In this document: in pieces, positions 1 through 9,939 of the stretch
Layout of the letters: each line of letters starts with the position of its first letter
Position numbering within the stretch: position 1 is the first letter of the stretch
NCBI GenBank assembly: GCA_030266245.1
Contig: JAJDHP010000001.1
Coordinates: 38,943-102,942, forward strand
DNA from: Methanimicrococcus sp. OttesenSCG-928-J09
Lineage (GTDB): Archaea; Halobacteriota; Methanosarcinia; Methanosarcinales; Methanosarcinaceae
Reading direction: 5' to 3'
Length of the DNA stretch: 64,000 nucleotides
Program-made: the position numbers and the translations under genes
The notes under the pieces: generated by a model
What the model was told of the DNA's origin: nothing
Databases searched by the model: none
The model's input: the letters and a program-made list of their open reading frames with translations, nothing else

Positions 1-35
1 TAGTCTCTTCATTTTTTCGCTTCTTCCGTTCGGCT

Positions 36-908
36 TTACGGAATCAAACGCTCAACCGGCAAAACTAAAATATCGCGCGCGCCGAGAACTTTCAGCTTGC
101 GGACAACCGCGAAAATTGAATCGGCATCAACAACCGCGTGAACAGCGAACATTTTCTCATCTTCTTTCGTACTCTGAACTTCCATAACAGTCGGTCCGTT
201 CATGCCTGGAAGAATCTTCTACACATCGTGTAAAGCTTCTGCCGGCAAGTTCATCATAATATATCTCTTGGTTTTGGCCAAAAGAACACTGCTGAGCGCA
301 GTTTCAACATCTTTGATTTTTTCCTGCGTCTTTAAGCTCTGCTTGTTTGCGATTAAGTAAACTTTAGAATCAAAAACCTGATCGATTGCTCTTAATTTGT
401 TAATCATCATCGTCGTTCCCGAGCTGGTGATGTCCACAATCGCTTCGGCAACACCGATATGCGGCGTCATTTCGCAGGCGCCGCTGACCTGAATTACTTC
501 TACGTTTTCGATTTTGTTGAATTCAAAATATTGTCTTGTGATTTCAGGGAACTCTGTCGCTACTCTTTTTCCGCTGAGCTCTTCCGGTTTTTGAATTTCT
601 GAAGCCTCGGGAACCGCCAAAACCAAACGGGAACTGCCGTAATTGAGGTTGATAAGACATTCAATGTCAGCTTTTCTTTCCGTCACCAAATCCAGACCGG
701 TAATTCCGATGTCGGCTGTTCCTTCCTCAACATAAAGCGGAATGTCTGCCGCGCGCGCGAAAATGAATGTAATTTCCGGATCGGTTGTTTTAGAAATTAA
801 TTGTCGGCTTTCGTTGCCGCCGCCGAAAACGGGAAGTCCGGCATCTTTAAACAACGCCAATGTCGGTTCGTGAAGGCGGCCTTTGTTGGGGATTGCAATG
901 CGAATCAT
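36..908 (-). CDS. hisG: ATP phosphoribosyltransferase HisG (long form) with in-frame amber codon at 219..221 (residue 230)
   Basis: N-terminal MIRIAIPNKGRLHEPTL and the following 229 aa are HisG. After the TAG the same frame continues KILPGMNGPTVMEVQSTKEDEKMFAVHAVVDADSIFAVVRKLKVLGARDILVLPVERLIP and stops at TAA (36..38), which matches the HisG C-terminal regulatory domain. Confidence 0.9.
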
Positions 909-1401
909 TTTTTTTCCTTTTAATTGAATTGTAATAATTGAATTTTTAAATGATTTTTTTAAAATAAAATTTGAAATTTAATGTCGTAGATATATAGTAG
1001 GTATTCGAATTTATTTTATTTAACGTATAGCCGTATGGAATACATTGTGTTTATAAAAACTTATTTAAATAGACGGAATCGAAATTTCAATCGGTTTATT
1101 CAATTTCAATTGCTTTTTCCTAAACTCCTTTTGTTTAAACAAGGGTTATTATTACTGAAAATCATCATCGCTTATTACTGACAGTTATATTCGGGTGTAA
1201 CGATTATATACTATAATCCTCATAAGATTTATTCCTGATTTAAATTCAATTCAAAAATCATAAAATCAAAAACGGTTCTGCTTTTTTGGACAAAATCGAA
1301 AACGAAGCAGACTTTATCTCAAAACGGTCGTCTGAGGCTATTAATTATTTCTAATATTTCTATTTATAAAATCTACTATCACAAAAAAGGAAACAGTTTA
1401 C

Positions 1402-2610
1402 ATGAGTCAAAGAAACATATGCGTTGAACAATATATGGAAACGCCGATTGAAAAGCAGCAAATTGAACTGGTTGAACGTAAAGGTATCGGCCATCCTGAC
1501 AGTATCGCTGACGGTTTGGCTGAAGCGGTCAGCCGCGCGCTTTGTAAAGAATATCTTGACAAATGCGGCGTTATTTTACATCACAATACAGATGAAACAC
1601 AAATCGCGGCCGGTCATTCTATCCCGAAATTCGGCGGCGGTCAGGTTATTCATCCGATTTACATTTTGCTTGTCGGCCGAGCAACAAAATCCTTTGGTGA
1701 TATTGATATCGCAACTGACACGATTGGTTTAAAAACCGCCCGCAATTATCTGAAACAAACAATTCCCAACCTTGATTTGGAATCTGATGTTATTTTGGAC
1801 TGCAAATTCGGCCGCGGCTCTTCTGATCTTTCTGATGTTTTCGGCCGCGACGGTTATGTTCCGATGGCAAACGACACTTCTTTTGGTGTCGGCCACGCGC
1901 CTTTTTCAGAACTTGAAAATATTGTTTACAACACCGAGCGCTCTTTAATTGAAGATTTGAAAAAGAAAAAGGGATTAAACGCAATCGGTGAAGATATTAA
2001 AGTGATGGGTCTCAGAAACGGCGAAGATATCTCATTAACAATCTGCTGCGGCATGGTTGACAAATATGTCGATGACATCGGCGCTTATGTCAGCTATAAA
2101 GAGCAGTTGGAAGACTATGTGAAAGATTTGGTTCCCAAATACACAAACCGCAACGTTGATGTTTTTATTAACACAGCTGACAATATTGAAAAGGAATCCG
2201 TTTTCCTGACCGTTACCGGCACATCTGCTGAAATGGGCGATGACGGTTCTGTCGGCCGCGGCAACCGTTCCAACGGTCTTATCACACCCAACCGCCCGAT
2301 GAGCATGGAAGCAACCAGCGGTAAAAACCCGATTAACCACATCGGCAAAATTTACAACTTGCTGTCGACACAAATCGCCCGCCAAGTCGCTTCTGAATTG
2401 GACGGTATCGATGATGTTTATGTCAAGCTTTTGTCCCAAATCGGTCAGCCGATTGACAAACCGCTTGTCGCCAGCGTCCAAATCAGCGTCAAAGACGGCG
2501 TTAAATTCGATTCCATGAGAAAAGAAGCTGAAGGAATCGTTGACGAATGGCTCGGCAACACAAAGAAAATCACAGAATTGGTTGCGAAAGGCGAATTGGA
2601 TACTTTCTGA
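1402..2610 (+). CDS. mat: archaeal-type S-adenosylmethionine synthetase
   Basis: 402 aa; [23 protein letters not shown] and [26 protein letters not shown] motifs of archaeal MAT. Confidence 0.95.
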   Translation: MSQRNICVEQYMETPIEKQQIELVERKGIGHPDSIADGLAEAVSRALCKEYLDKCGVILHHNTDETQIAAGHSIPKFGGGQVIHPIYILLVGRATKSFGDIDIATDTIGLKTARNYLKQTIPNLDLESDVILDCKFGRGSSDLSDVFGRDGYVPMANDTSFGVGHAPFSELENIVYNTERSLIEDLKKKKGLNAIGEDIKVMGLRNGEDISLTICCGMVDKYVDDIGAYVSYKEQLEDYVKDLVPKYTNRNVDVFINTADNIEKESVFLTVTGTSAEMGDDGSVGRGNRSNGLITPNRPMSMEATSGKNPINHIGKIYNLLSTQIARQVASELDGIDDVYVKLLSQIGQPIDKPLVASVQISVKDGVKFDSMRKEAEGIVDEWLGNTKKITELVAKGELDTF

Positions 2611-2749
2611 TTTGATTATTAAATAAAAAAATCGTTCCACTGAAAAATCGTTCCGCTGCTCTTCGAGCAGCTCACGATTTTTAACACCGTTTCTCATCAG
2701 GTGTTTGTGAAAAATTGCTTCGCAATTTTTATGGCTTCGCCTGATTCTA

Positions 2750-2905
2750 TTTGGAATCAGGTTTCAGTTTCCGCTCGGAGTCTGTTTTTTGTTTGCAGTG
2801 GGAGGGTGGTGTTTATGAAAAATCGCTTCGCGATTTTTAGCGGCTCCGCCGCTGTAATATGACAGCTCGCCGCGCGCGTGAGTTCCGTCATTTTTTTTAA
2901 TTTTT
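2750..2905 (+). repeat. composite repeat type A, copy 1 (contains CGCG-box copy 1)
   Basis: TTTGCAGTGGGAGGGTGGTGTTTAT .. AAAAATCGCTTCGCGATTTTT .. GCGGCtccGCCGCTGTAATATG .. GCTCGCCGCGCGCGTGAGTTCCGTCATTTTTTTT. Confidence 0.75.
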
Positions 2906-3096
2906 GGAAAAGTGCTCTTTCATTTTTAATTTTTTCAGAAAACGCTTCCTTCATTTTTAGATTTTTCAGAAAACGCGGCTCACAAATTTTATTTTTTCTA
3001 ATCTATTACTTCTAAAAAAATTTAATTTTCTTTAAATACTTGCACCGTTATTTGTTTTTTAACTTAATATTTAATCTAAAATTATGGGTGATAAAA

Positions 3097-3480
3097 ATGA
3101 GTTCGGAAGCAAAATCCTTTTTAAATTCTTTAGACGCTTGCAAATTGGATGAGGTGAGTGATTTTTTATCGGCACATTCCGATTCGTTGACTCCTCTTTC
3201 TTGCCGATTGGAATCATTTATTGAATCCGAATCCGATTTAATTCTGAGACGACCGATTGAACTGAAAATTCGGTATGAAGATTCGCTTTTCATTATTGAA
3301 AATGAGATGTTCAATCTTTTTTCTTATGCAAATAATTTAAAAGACGCTCTTTTAGACTTGGAACGACACTTTTCCTTTTTGTGGAAAGAATATGCAATGG
3401 AAAAAGATTGCAATTTGACATTGGAAAGCATTCAGCTCAAAAAGAAATTAAATGAATATTTGGAAATGAATATTGTATAA
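3097..3480 (+). CDS. small hypothetical protein, paralogue of 47401..47790
   Basis: ORF from ATG 3097; C-terminal half aligns with 47401 protein (IENEMFNLFSY..FSFLWKEY..IQLKKKLNEY vs FENKIFKIFSF..FYYLWEEY..IQLKHLLLEY); upstream CTTTAAATAC TATA-like box in both. Confidence 0.65.
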   Translation: MSSEAKSFLNSLDACKLDEVSDFLSAHSDSLTPLSCRLESFIESESDLILRRPIELKIRYEDSLFIIENEMFNLFSYANNLKDALLDLERHFSFLWKEYAMEKDCNLTLESIQLKKKLNEYLEMNIV

Positions 3481-3512
3481 AAAAGTAATTTAATTTGCTT
3501 CCTGCTGAAAAC

Positions 3513-4904
3513 TCATTCCGCAAATTCGTTTAAATACTTTTCACCGATTTCCAAATACTTTTGAACATCGGTTTTAATTTTTGCTTCCGCCGTTACACGA
3601 ATTATCGGCTCCGTTCCCGACGGGCGAATCAAAAGCCAGCCACCGGCAAACCATAATTTTAAACCGTCAATCGTTTCGATATTCAAACAACCAATTTCTT
3701 TTTCATCTTTCTTGATTTTGTCTGAAACCGTTTGCATAACCGTTTTCAAATCGCCGGCAATTTTTATTTTTGTCTTTTCGTTAAAATAAGTCGGAACAGT
3801 ATCCTTAATTTCAGACGCTTTCATTCCGGTGTGTGCCAGCATTTCCAATACAAGAACCGCTGCCATCGCGCCGTCACGGCAAATCTGATGACGCGGGTAA
3901 ATAATGCCGCCGTTTCCTTCGCCGCCGTAAACCGCGCCGACCTCAACCATTTTTCTGCCGACATCAATTGAGCCGACAGGCGTGTAATAAATGTCAACTT
4001 CTTCATCTTTGGCAATATCTGTAAAACGCTGAGAAGTGCTGACGGTTGTCACAACCGGTCCTTTTTCTTTATGGAGAATGTATTTTTCGACCGCGGCGAG
4101 CATGACTTCTTCGTCAATAAATTCGCCTTTTTCATCTATAAAAACAGCGCGGTCAGCATCTCCGTCTTGTGCGATTCCGAGATCAAATGATGTTGCAGCA
4201 TCACGAATCACAGCGACAGCTTCTTTTAAAGCGTCGGGCAACGGTTCAGGATTGCGCCACGGAAATGTTCCGTCAGGCTGAGCGCCGAGCGCCATCACTT
4301 TGCAGCCCAAACGGCTCATCAAATCTGGCAGAGTCAGTGAGCCCGCTCCGTTTCCTGTGTCCGTGACGACTTTAAAAGCTTTCTTTTCAATCGCTTTTCT
4401 GTCAATAATCGCCAATATGCCGGTTAAATACTCTTCATTGCAATTTGATTCAAAACAGAGGCTTCCCGTCTTTGACCAGGCGGCAGCCTTGAATTCTCCG
4501 GCATTGTAAATGTCTTCAACCGCTTTTTCATCTTCTCTTGAAAATTCAGTTCCGTCTCCGGCAATCAATTTGATGCCGTTATATTCACGCGGGTTATGAG
4601 ATGCGGTGATAACGATTCCCGCGTCAATTTCCTGACGGTTTTTAATATAATATTGAAGAGAAGGCGTTGGAACTGTTCCAACATCAATCACAAGAATGCC
4701 GCTTTCCAATAAGCCTGAAACGGCTGCGGCTTTTAACATCATCCCCGAAATACGCGTATCGGTTCCGATAACGACAGTCGGCTGCGATTTTTTTCCGCGG
4801 TTTTGAAGAAACGCCGCTAAGCTGCGCGCCAAATTCATTGACATTTCAATCGTTAATTCTTCATTGACGATCCCGCGAACACCGTTTGTTCCGAAAAGTG
4901 CCAT
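3513..4904 (-). CDS. glmM: phosphoglucosamine mutase / phosphomannomutase family
   Basis: 463 aa; TASHNPREYNGIK, DGDADRAVF, RPSGTEPIIRV motifs. Confidence 0.9.
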   Translation of the reverse strand: MALFGTNGVRGIVNEELTIEMSMNLARSLAAFLQNRGKKSQPTVVIGTDTRISGMMLKAAAVSGLLESGILVIDVGTVPTPSLQYYIKNRQEIDAGIVITASHNPREYNGIKLIAGDGTEFSREDEKAVEDIYNAGEFKAAAWSKTGSLCFESNCNEEYLTGILAIIDRKAIEKKAFKVVTDTGNGAGSLTLPDLMSRLGCKVMALGAQPDGTFPWRNPEPLPDALKEAVAVIRDAATSFDLGIAQDGDADRAVFIDEKGEFIDEEVMLAAVEKYILHKEKGPVVTTVSTSQRFTDIAKDEEVDIYYTPVGSIDVGRKMVEVGAVYGGEGNGGIIYPRHQICRDGAMAAVLVLEMLAHTGMKASEIKDTVPTYFNEKTKIKIAGDLKTVMQTVSDKIKKDEKEIGCLNIETIDGLKLWFAGGWLLIRPSGTEPIIRVTAEAKIKTDVQKYLEIGEKYLNEFAE

Positions 4905-4983
4905 ATTGTTCCCGCCGTTTGCAATTAATTGTTAATTTCGCTTCAAATTATTAATTTTACTTCAAACTTATCGTTGAAGCTGA

Positions 4984-5769
4984 TTATCCGAAGTAAACCA
5001 AGTCTTCTTCCGATGCGGGAGTTTGTTCGTAATATTCGTCCATGTCTTCCCCGACAACAGAATCTTTGATCTTTTCAACAATCTGATCCATATCCTTGAT
5101 TTTCTCATCAAGCGCATCAGCATTGACTTCAATACCAATAATATCGCATAATTTGCCGAGCAGAACCTTTGAGCTTTTCGGGTCGGCAATGTAGCCTGTT
5201 GTTGTTCCCATCAAACAGGCGGCATCAATGTTTCTGAATTTTGCAAAAGAAAGGATTAAACCGGAAGCGCCGACAATTCCTCCCGGCGGCTCGGACGGGC
5301 TGAACTGAATTCCTTTTTCTTTCAGTTCTTCAATCATATCAATATTGTTGACTGCGCCGATAACATAATTTTCATCATTCATAACGCCGGTCGGATAGCC
5401 GCCGAGCGTAAAAATACGATTCACTTTAAATTGAGACGCAAAGCTGATATAAATATCACATAAGCTGTAATGGCCGGCAGGATCTGTACTCTGTGAGTCT
5501 CCTGCTAAAATTAATAAATCCGCTTGGTCTGTTTTAGCTAAATAGAGACGGTTGCCGACAAGTTCGACCGTACTGTCTTCTTTTACCATAACCTGCGGCG
5601 GGAAGTGTTCGGAATAAACATCCACGATTTTTTTTGCATTCAGGGTTTCAACCAAATGATCCGCAACTAATTTTCCGACATGACCGACACCGGGAAGACC
5701 TACAATCATAACCGGATTGTTTAATTCAAGAGTATCTTGTTCAATGTGATAAATTATTTCTTCATTCAT
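4984..5769 (-). CDS. proteasome assembly chaperone (PAC2) family protein
   Basis: IVGLPGVGHVGKLVADHLVE N-terminus; located next to nop10/aIF2-alpha as in other archaea. Start at internal ATG. Confidence 0.85.
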   Translation of the reverse strand: MNEEIIYHIEQDTLELNNPVMIVGLPGVGHVGKLVADHLVETLNAKKIVDVYSEHFPPQVMVKEDSTVELVGNRLYLAKTDQADLLILAGDSQSTDPAGHYSLCDIYISFASQFKVNRIFTLGGYPTGVMNDENYVIGAVNNIDMIEELKEKGIQFSPSEPPGGIVGASGLILSFAKFRNIDAACLMGTTTGYIADPKSSKVLLGKLCDIIGIEVNADALDEKIKDMDQIVEKIKDSVVGEDMDEYYEQTPASEEDLVYFG

Positions 5770-5918
5770 TTTTAAAACTCCCGAAGGGTATTCTTGATCC
5801 GGATTCGTTTGCAATAAAACATTTTTCGGAAATTATTGTAAAATATTATGTTGAAAAGTATCGGAATTATTAAAATTATTATTTAACTTTTATAATTCAT
5901 ATATCGCTCTTAATTATA

Positions 5919-6110
5919 TTATTCCTTTCGGACAGATCTCAATTTCATTTCCTGTCGGAAAATTCTGCGATATTTTCCGTATCTGTCTTCCGGCGAATAA
6001 GAGGCGGGCTTAGGGCTGACACAGGCGCTGCCGCAATCGGGACAAGATTCGGACAGCGTATATCGGGCACAGCCCTGACATTTTTTAATTCGTTTTCCCA
6101 CACTCTTCAC
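5919..6110 (-). CDS. nop10: H/ACA RNP protein Nop10
   Basis: 63 aa; C-x2-C zinc motif and YTLSESCPDCGSACVSPKPASYSPEDRYGKYRR. Confidence 0.92.
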   Translation of the reverse strand: MKSVGKRIKKCQGCARYTLSESCPDCGSACVSPKPASYSPEDRYGKYRRIFRQEMKLRSVRKE

Positions 6111-6186
6111 AACCTGCAGCTATACGTTTATTTTTAATTTTACAGTTGGAGTTTACTTAGGCATTTTTACTTCAGTATGTTTGCTG

Positions 6187-6987
6187 TTATGATTTAACGG
6201 ATTCAATATGACGGTTGAAAATGCCTTCGCCGCCTTTGTCTGTGATGACTTTTATGGATGCGTTTGACGCTTTCTTCAAAACAGCTTCCGCTTTTTTGTA
6301 ATCCGGCGCAACAACTTTGATTCTGTAGCGCGGGGATCCGACATAGGTCACTTCAACGCGAACTTCATTGTCATCAACTGAATCTGCTGCTGCTTTTAAT
6401 GATTCTCTGATGTCTTCAATGCCTTCCGGTGAGGTTGTTGTTAAATCGATGTAGCCGGCAATTTCAACGAACGCGTCTTTAATATTTTCGCGGGCAACGT
6501 TGACGATTGCTTCAATCATTTTCGGATTGACAGTCATCTTTTCAAAGGCGGATTCGCCGGCAATTGCCGCTTCTTCAAAAGCGGTGTATGCGCTTCCGAA
6601 TTCGGATGCAAAATCGTAATAGAGTCCTTCGACCATTTTTTCATCGAAACCGGCTGCTTCGGCAGCGATCTGGATCCATTTTTCGGCTTTCTGTTCGTTT
6701 TTCCAAAGCTGAACTTTTGTTCTTTTCTGATGCTCGTTGACATCTTTAAGAGACAAATCAATGTGACCGCGGTTTCTGTCAATGTTTAAAACTTTACAGA
6801 CAACTTTCTGTCCTTCGCGGATATAATCACGGACATATTTCACCCATCCTGCTTTGATTTCGGAAATATGGATAAATCCTTCTTTTTCTTTAAATTCTTC
6901 CAGTTCAACGTAAGCGCCAAAGTCCGTGACATTGGTAACGTTGCAGACTACATAATCGCCGACTTCCGGCCAGTCATTACTTTTCAT
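6187..6987 (-). CDS. eif2a: translation initiation factor aIF2 subunit alpha
   Basis: S1 domain WPEVGDYVVCNVTNVTDFGAYVELEEFKEKEGFIHISEI and aIF2-alpha C-terminal domain; GAGGG upstream of ATG 6987. Confidence 0.93.
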   Translation of the reverse strand: MKSNDWPEVGDYVVCNVTNVTDFGAYVELEEFKEKEGFIHISEIKAGWVKYVRDYIREGQKVVCKVLNIDRNRGHIDLSLKDVNEHQKRTKVQLWKNEQKAEKWIQIAAEAAGFDEKMVEGLYYDFASEFGSAYTAFEEAAIAGESAFEKMTVNPKMIEAIVNVARENIKDAFVEIAGYIDLTTTSPEGIEDIRESLKAAADSVDDNEVRVEVTYVGSPRYRIKVVAPDYKKAEAVLKKASNASIKVITDKGGEGIFNRHIESVKS

Positions 6988-7131
6988 TTTTTGTCCCTCT
7001 TTTTGCCGCAATATTTTCCTTTATGCAGCGAATTAATTATCGAAATGAGCCGCGTTATAATTGCTGATTGTTATTATAAAAGCTCTCGTTCTGTTTCTTA
7101 AGACAGAACTACTAAGAAATAATATAATATA

Positions 7132-7161
7132 AAAGGTTCCGACCGGCAGCCGAACCTTTTG
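7132..7161 (-). terminator. hairpin downstream of rpoF
   Basis: AAAAGGTTC cgaccggcagcc GAACCTTTT inverted repeat just past the rpoF stop. Confidence 0.5.
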
Positions 7162-7202
7162 TGAAAAATTAAAAATAAGTGAAAAATGAAATGTTTTGCC
7201 GC

Positions 7203-7556
7203 TTAGGCATATTGTCTGACGGTATCTAAAATAGCGTCTAATTCTTCATCTTTAAGTGTAAATTTTTCTTTGGCGTAAATGGATCTCAATTCGTCTCTGG
7301 ATTCCGGTAAAATGTCCGTAATTCTGACGGCGATTGCGGGTTTCATTTTTTCAAAATCCAATAATTTGGCAACCAATTCTTTTGCGTCGCTTGCGCTTAA
7401 TTTTGAAAAGATTTCTGCGTGGTTCAAAGCTTTTCTGAACTCGTAAACTTGTTCTTCATCGCTTTCCTCGCGTCTTTCTTCCATAATCTGAATTAACATT
7501 TCTTTGACTTCAGCAAGTGTTAAAAGCTCTTCACTGACGACTTCTTTAACAATCAT
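7203..7556 (-). CDS. rpoF: DNA-directed RNA polymerase subunit F (Rpo4)
   Basis: 117 aa RPB4/RpoF-type protein directly downstream of L21e, the usual archaeal order. Confidence 0.85.
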   Translation of the reverse strand: MIVKEVVSEELLTLAEVKEMLIQIMEERREESDEEQVYEFRKALNHAEIFSKLSASDAKELVAKLLDFEKMKPAIAVRITDILPESRDELRSIYAKEKFTLKDEELDAILDTVRQYA

Positions 7557-7639
7557 TTATAAAACACTTCCAATTTACTTTTTCACTCATTTTGTTCATT
7601 TTCACGAATCAAAATTCAATAATGTTAATAAAATAAAAA

Positions 7640-7682
7640 GAGTAGGGCTTAATTTTATTTAAATAAAACTAACTAAAATCAA
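7640..7682 (-). terminator. inverted repeat in rpl21e-rpoF intergenic region
   Basis: GGCTTaATTTTA ... TAAAATcAAGCC arms around an AT-rich palindromic centre. Confidence 0.4.
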
Positions 7683-7728
7683 GCCTTATTTTGTACATTC
7701 ATGTACGTTCAATTTGTAATTTTTTAAT

Positions 7729-8028
7729 TTAATTGTATTTTTGGGGTTTTAAGTGCTGCGGGAGGGAGATCACTTCTTTCTGTGCTCTTCCGTCTCTGAC
7801 ACTTAAAATGTATGCGCGGCCGCGCTGACCGACAACTTTGCCGGTGGAACCCTGGAATTTGGGGTTGGGGTGACCGTGCTGAACACTGGCGTCAATGTCG
7901 ATGTGAACCATCTGTCCTTCTTCAAATTCCTGAATGGCTCTGCTCGGCGCAGAGGTGCCTCTTTCTCTGATCGAATTTTTAAGCTTATATCTTGTGCAGC
8001 GTCTTTCGCCTGCTGATTTTGATGACAT
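7729..8028 (-). CDS. rpl21e: 50S ribosomal protein L21e
   Basis: 99 aa; [39 protein letters not shown]. Confidence 0.94.
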   Translation of the reverse strand: MSSKSAGERRCTRYKLKNSIRERGTSAPSRAIQEFEEGQMVHIDIDASVQHGHPNPKFQGSTGKVVGQRGRAYILSVRDGRAQKEVISLPQHLKPQKYN

Positions 8029-8549
8029 TTTTAAATCCTCCTAAATTATGACGTTTAACGTTGTCATGTAATGATGGGATGAATGTGATTTTTAAACCGA
8101 ATCGTCTCAAGCATTGGATTATGTTTAAGACACATTGACTTATTTTATCATTTAATCGGTCTTTTCAGAAACCGCTCATGAAAAGGGCGGCTCCTGTTAC
8201 AGTTTGAATTTGATTCAAAACTGCCGGTATTCTTTTGATAATGAAAAAACAATTATTTTCACGGTTCGTTTTTAATCAAAGTTAAGCCATGAATAATTAT
8301 TTTGGTATATTAAGTTTATCGAATGAAGAAAACAGAATACAAATCCAACCTTAATAAAAGTATGCTTTTGTCGGATTTGTTTTCTTAAATATCTCATCAA
8401 TATTTTTCACTTATCGTTTACGTTTTTTAATTTTGATCTCATTTTTGAATTAATTTTATTTTTGAATTGATTTCGTTTTTTATTTGATTTCGTTTGTTTA
8501 AGTTAATTTCGTTTTTTAATTTATTTTAAATCTAATTTTTTGATTTCAT

Positions 8550-9926
8550 TTATTCGACATCTTTAATGTCAACATTAATGACATCCAATTCATCAACCTT
8601 GGCGCCGACATTTAAAAGTCCGGCAATGCTCGGAACAGTTCTGCCTTCGTCGCTTGATGTTAATTCTTTCACATAGAGACCGCCGTCGCAGTGAATTTTC
8701 ACCCATGCGGTGTCAAACGGGCTTGCTCCTGCCGCTCCGGCCATTTCGGTCCGTTCCAGCTCGGCCGTATGGACTGTTCTGTTTCGGCACAAGTCCGCAC
8801 GTCTGTGAATAACGCGGTTGGGTGTATTCTGATTAATTTCTTTGCCTTCCAGCTCTTTTAAAACAGCTGTCAGAGCGTCCTTTGTTACAGGCGCTTCAAA
8901 TTTGATTTTTAAGCGGTAGGTTTTTGTTGCTTTTTCCGTTTTGAGCTTTTCAACCATATCTTTGCCGCAGAATGCGAGTTTTGAAACTTCGACTTTGCCG
9001 GCAGCGTATTCGTTGATTTCTTTTTCAAGGACAACAAGATCGATTGTTCGCGTGACCGGTGCTTTGGCTTCCAAAACGAATGGGCGTCCGGTGCCGAGCA
9101 TCAGCGCATCAATGTCTTCTCTGCCTGCGCCGTGGAAAACGACATCTTCTGACTGAGCTGCCTGCCAAAGCGGGTAGCCTGCCAGCTCTCCTACTGATTC
9201 CGGATACTGCTTGCCGGTACCGCCGCAGCTGTCGCATCCTCTGCCGCGACAGTTTCTGCAAGGCCATTTGGTCTGCGGGATGCCGCGCACTTTCTTTTGG
9301 TAGCGGCCGTAAATGTATAAAGAGCGAATGTTGAGCGACGCTTCCTTTTGAGCGATGTCAAAAGTCACCGTCACATCGGGATTGGAAAACGCAACCGTTT
9401 TTCCTGTTTTTTGAGAAATAATTTTGCCGATTTCGCGATTCAGTTCGCTTTTCAGCTGCTCGGCATAAGCTGTTCCGGCCTGTTCCCAGAGAATTTCTTC
9501 ATTTTCGCTGAGAAGACCGCTTAATTTGGTGCCGGCTAAAAATGTTTCATATTCAAGATCTTTTAATTTTTCAACCGCCATGTCGGCCCAAAAATCCAAG
9601 TTTTTGAAAATGTCTAAGCAAACCCAGCATTTTTCAACAGCAGGCTCTGAATCTGCGCCGTCACTGTTGGTATTGTTCGCTTTGTTTTCTTTTGCTAATG
9701 TTTTTTGAGCGTGAATGGAAGACGGCGCCATTTCTTTCAGCAGCGCGTCATCGCCTTCATCTTTTAAACGGCGGTCCGCATCCATTGCAAGCGCCAGTTT
9801 TACAGAGCGTCCGCGTTCGTCATTGGAAAGTCCCGTTGATAATTTTGCAAATTGGCGGCCGAGACAGTGATCGCAAATCGGTCCTTCCGCGACAATCTTT
9901 TCGGCAATATCAAGAATCGTTGTCAT
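8550..9926 (-). CDS. pus10: tRNA pseudouridine synthase Pus10
   Basis: 458 aa; CxxC pairs (CDHCLGRQFAKLS, CWVC), GAGREDIDALMLGTGRPFVLE catalytic segment, YVKELTSSDEGRTVPS. Confidence 0.93.
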   Translation of the reverse strand: MTTILDIAEKIVAEGPICDHCLGRQFAKLSTGLSNDERGRSVKLALAMDADRRLKDEGDDALLKEMAPSSIHAQKTLAKENKANNTNSDGADSEPAVEKCWVCLDIFKNLDFWADMAVEKLKDLEYETFLAGTKLSGLLSENEEILWEQAGTAYAEQLKSELNREIGKIISQKTGKTVAFSNPDVTVTFDIAQKEASLNIRSLYIYGRYQKKVRGIPQTKWPCRNCRGRGCDSCGGTGKQYPESVGELAGYPLWQAAQSEDVVFHGAGREDIDALMLGTGRPFVLEAKAPVTRTIDLVVLEKEINEYAAGKVEVSKLAFCGKDMVEKLKTEKATKTYRLKIKFEAPVTKDALTAVLKELEGKEINQNTPNRVIHRRADLCRNRTVHTAELERTEMAGAAGASPFDTAWVKIHCDGGLYVKELTSSDEGRTVPSIAGLLNVGAKVDELDVINVDIKDVE

Positions 9927-9939
9927 TTTTTAATCTCCT

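Noticed and set aside
219-221. hisG as a pseudogene from a nonsense mutation or sequencing error
   Set aside because: The downstream 60 codons are intact and HisG-like with a proper TAA end, a second TAG gene exists in the window, and no gene uses TAG as its stop. Read-through is the simpler explanation, but resequencing should confirm.
1230-1401. SAM-responsive riboswitch in the mat leader
   Set aside because: A weak CAGAC...GTCTG pairing is visible, but I see no conserved SAM riboswitch core; not supportable by eye.
2035-2697. 220-aa antisense ORF opposite the mat gene
   Set aside because: Antisense to a highly conserved CDS, low-plausibility composition; shadow ORF.
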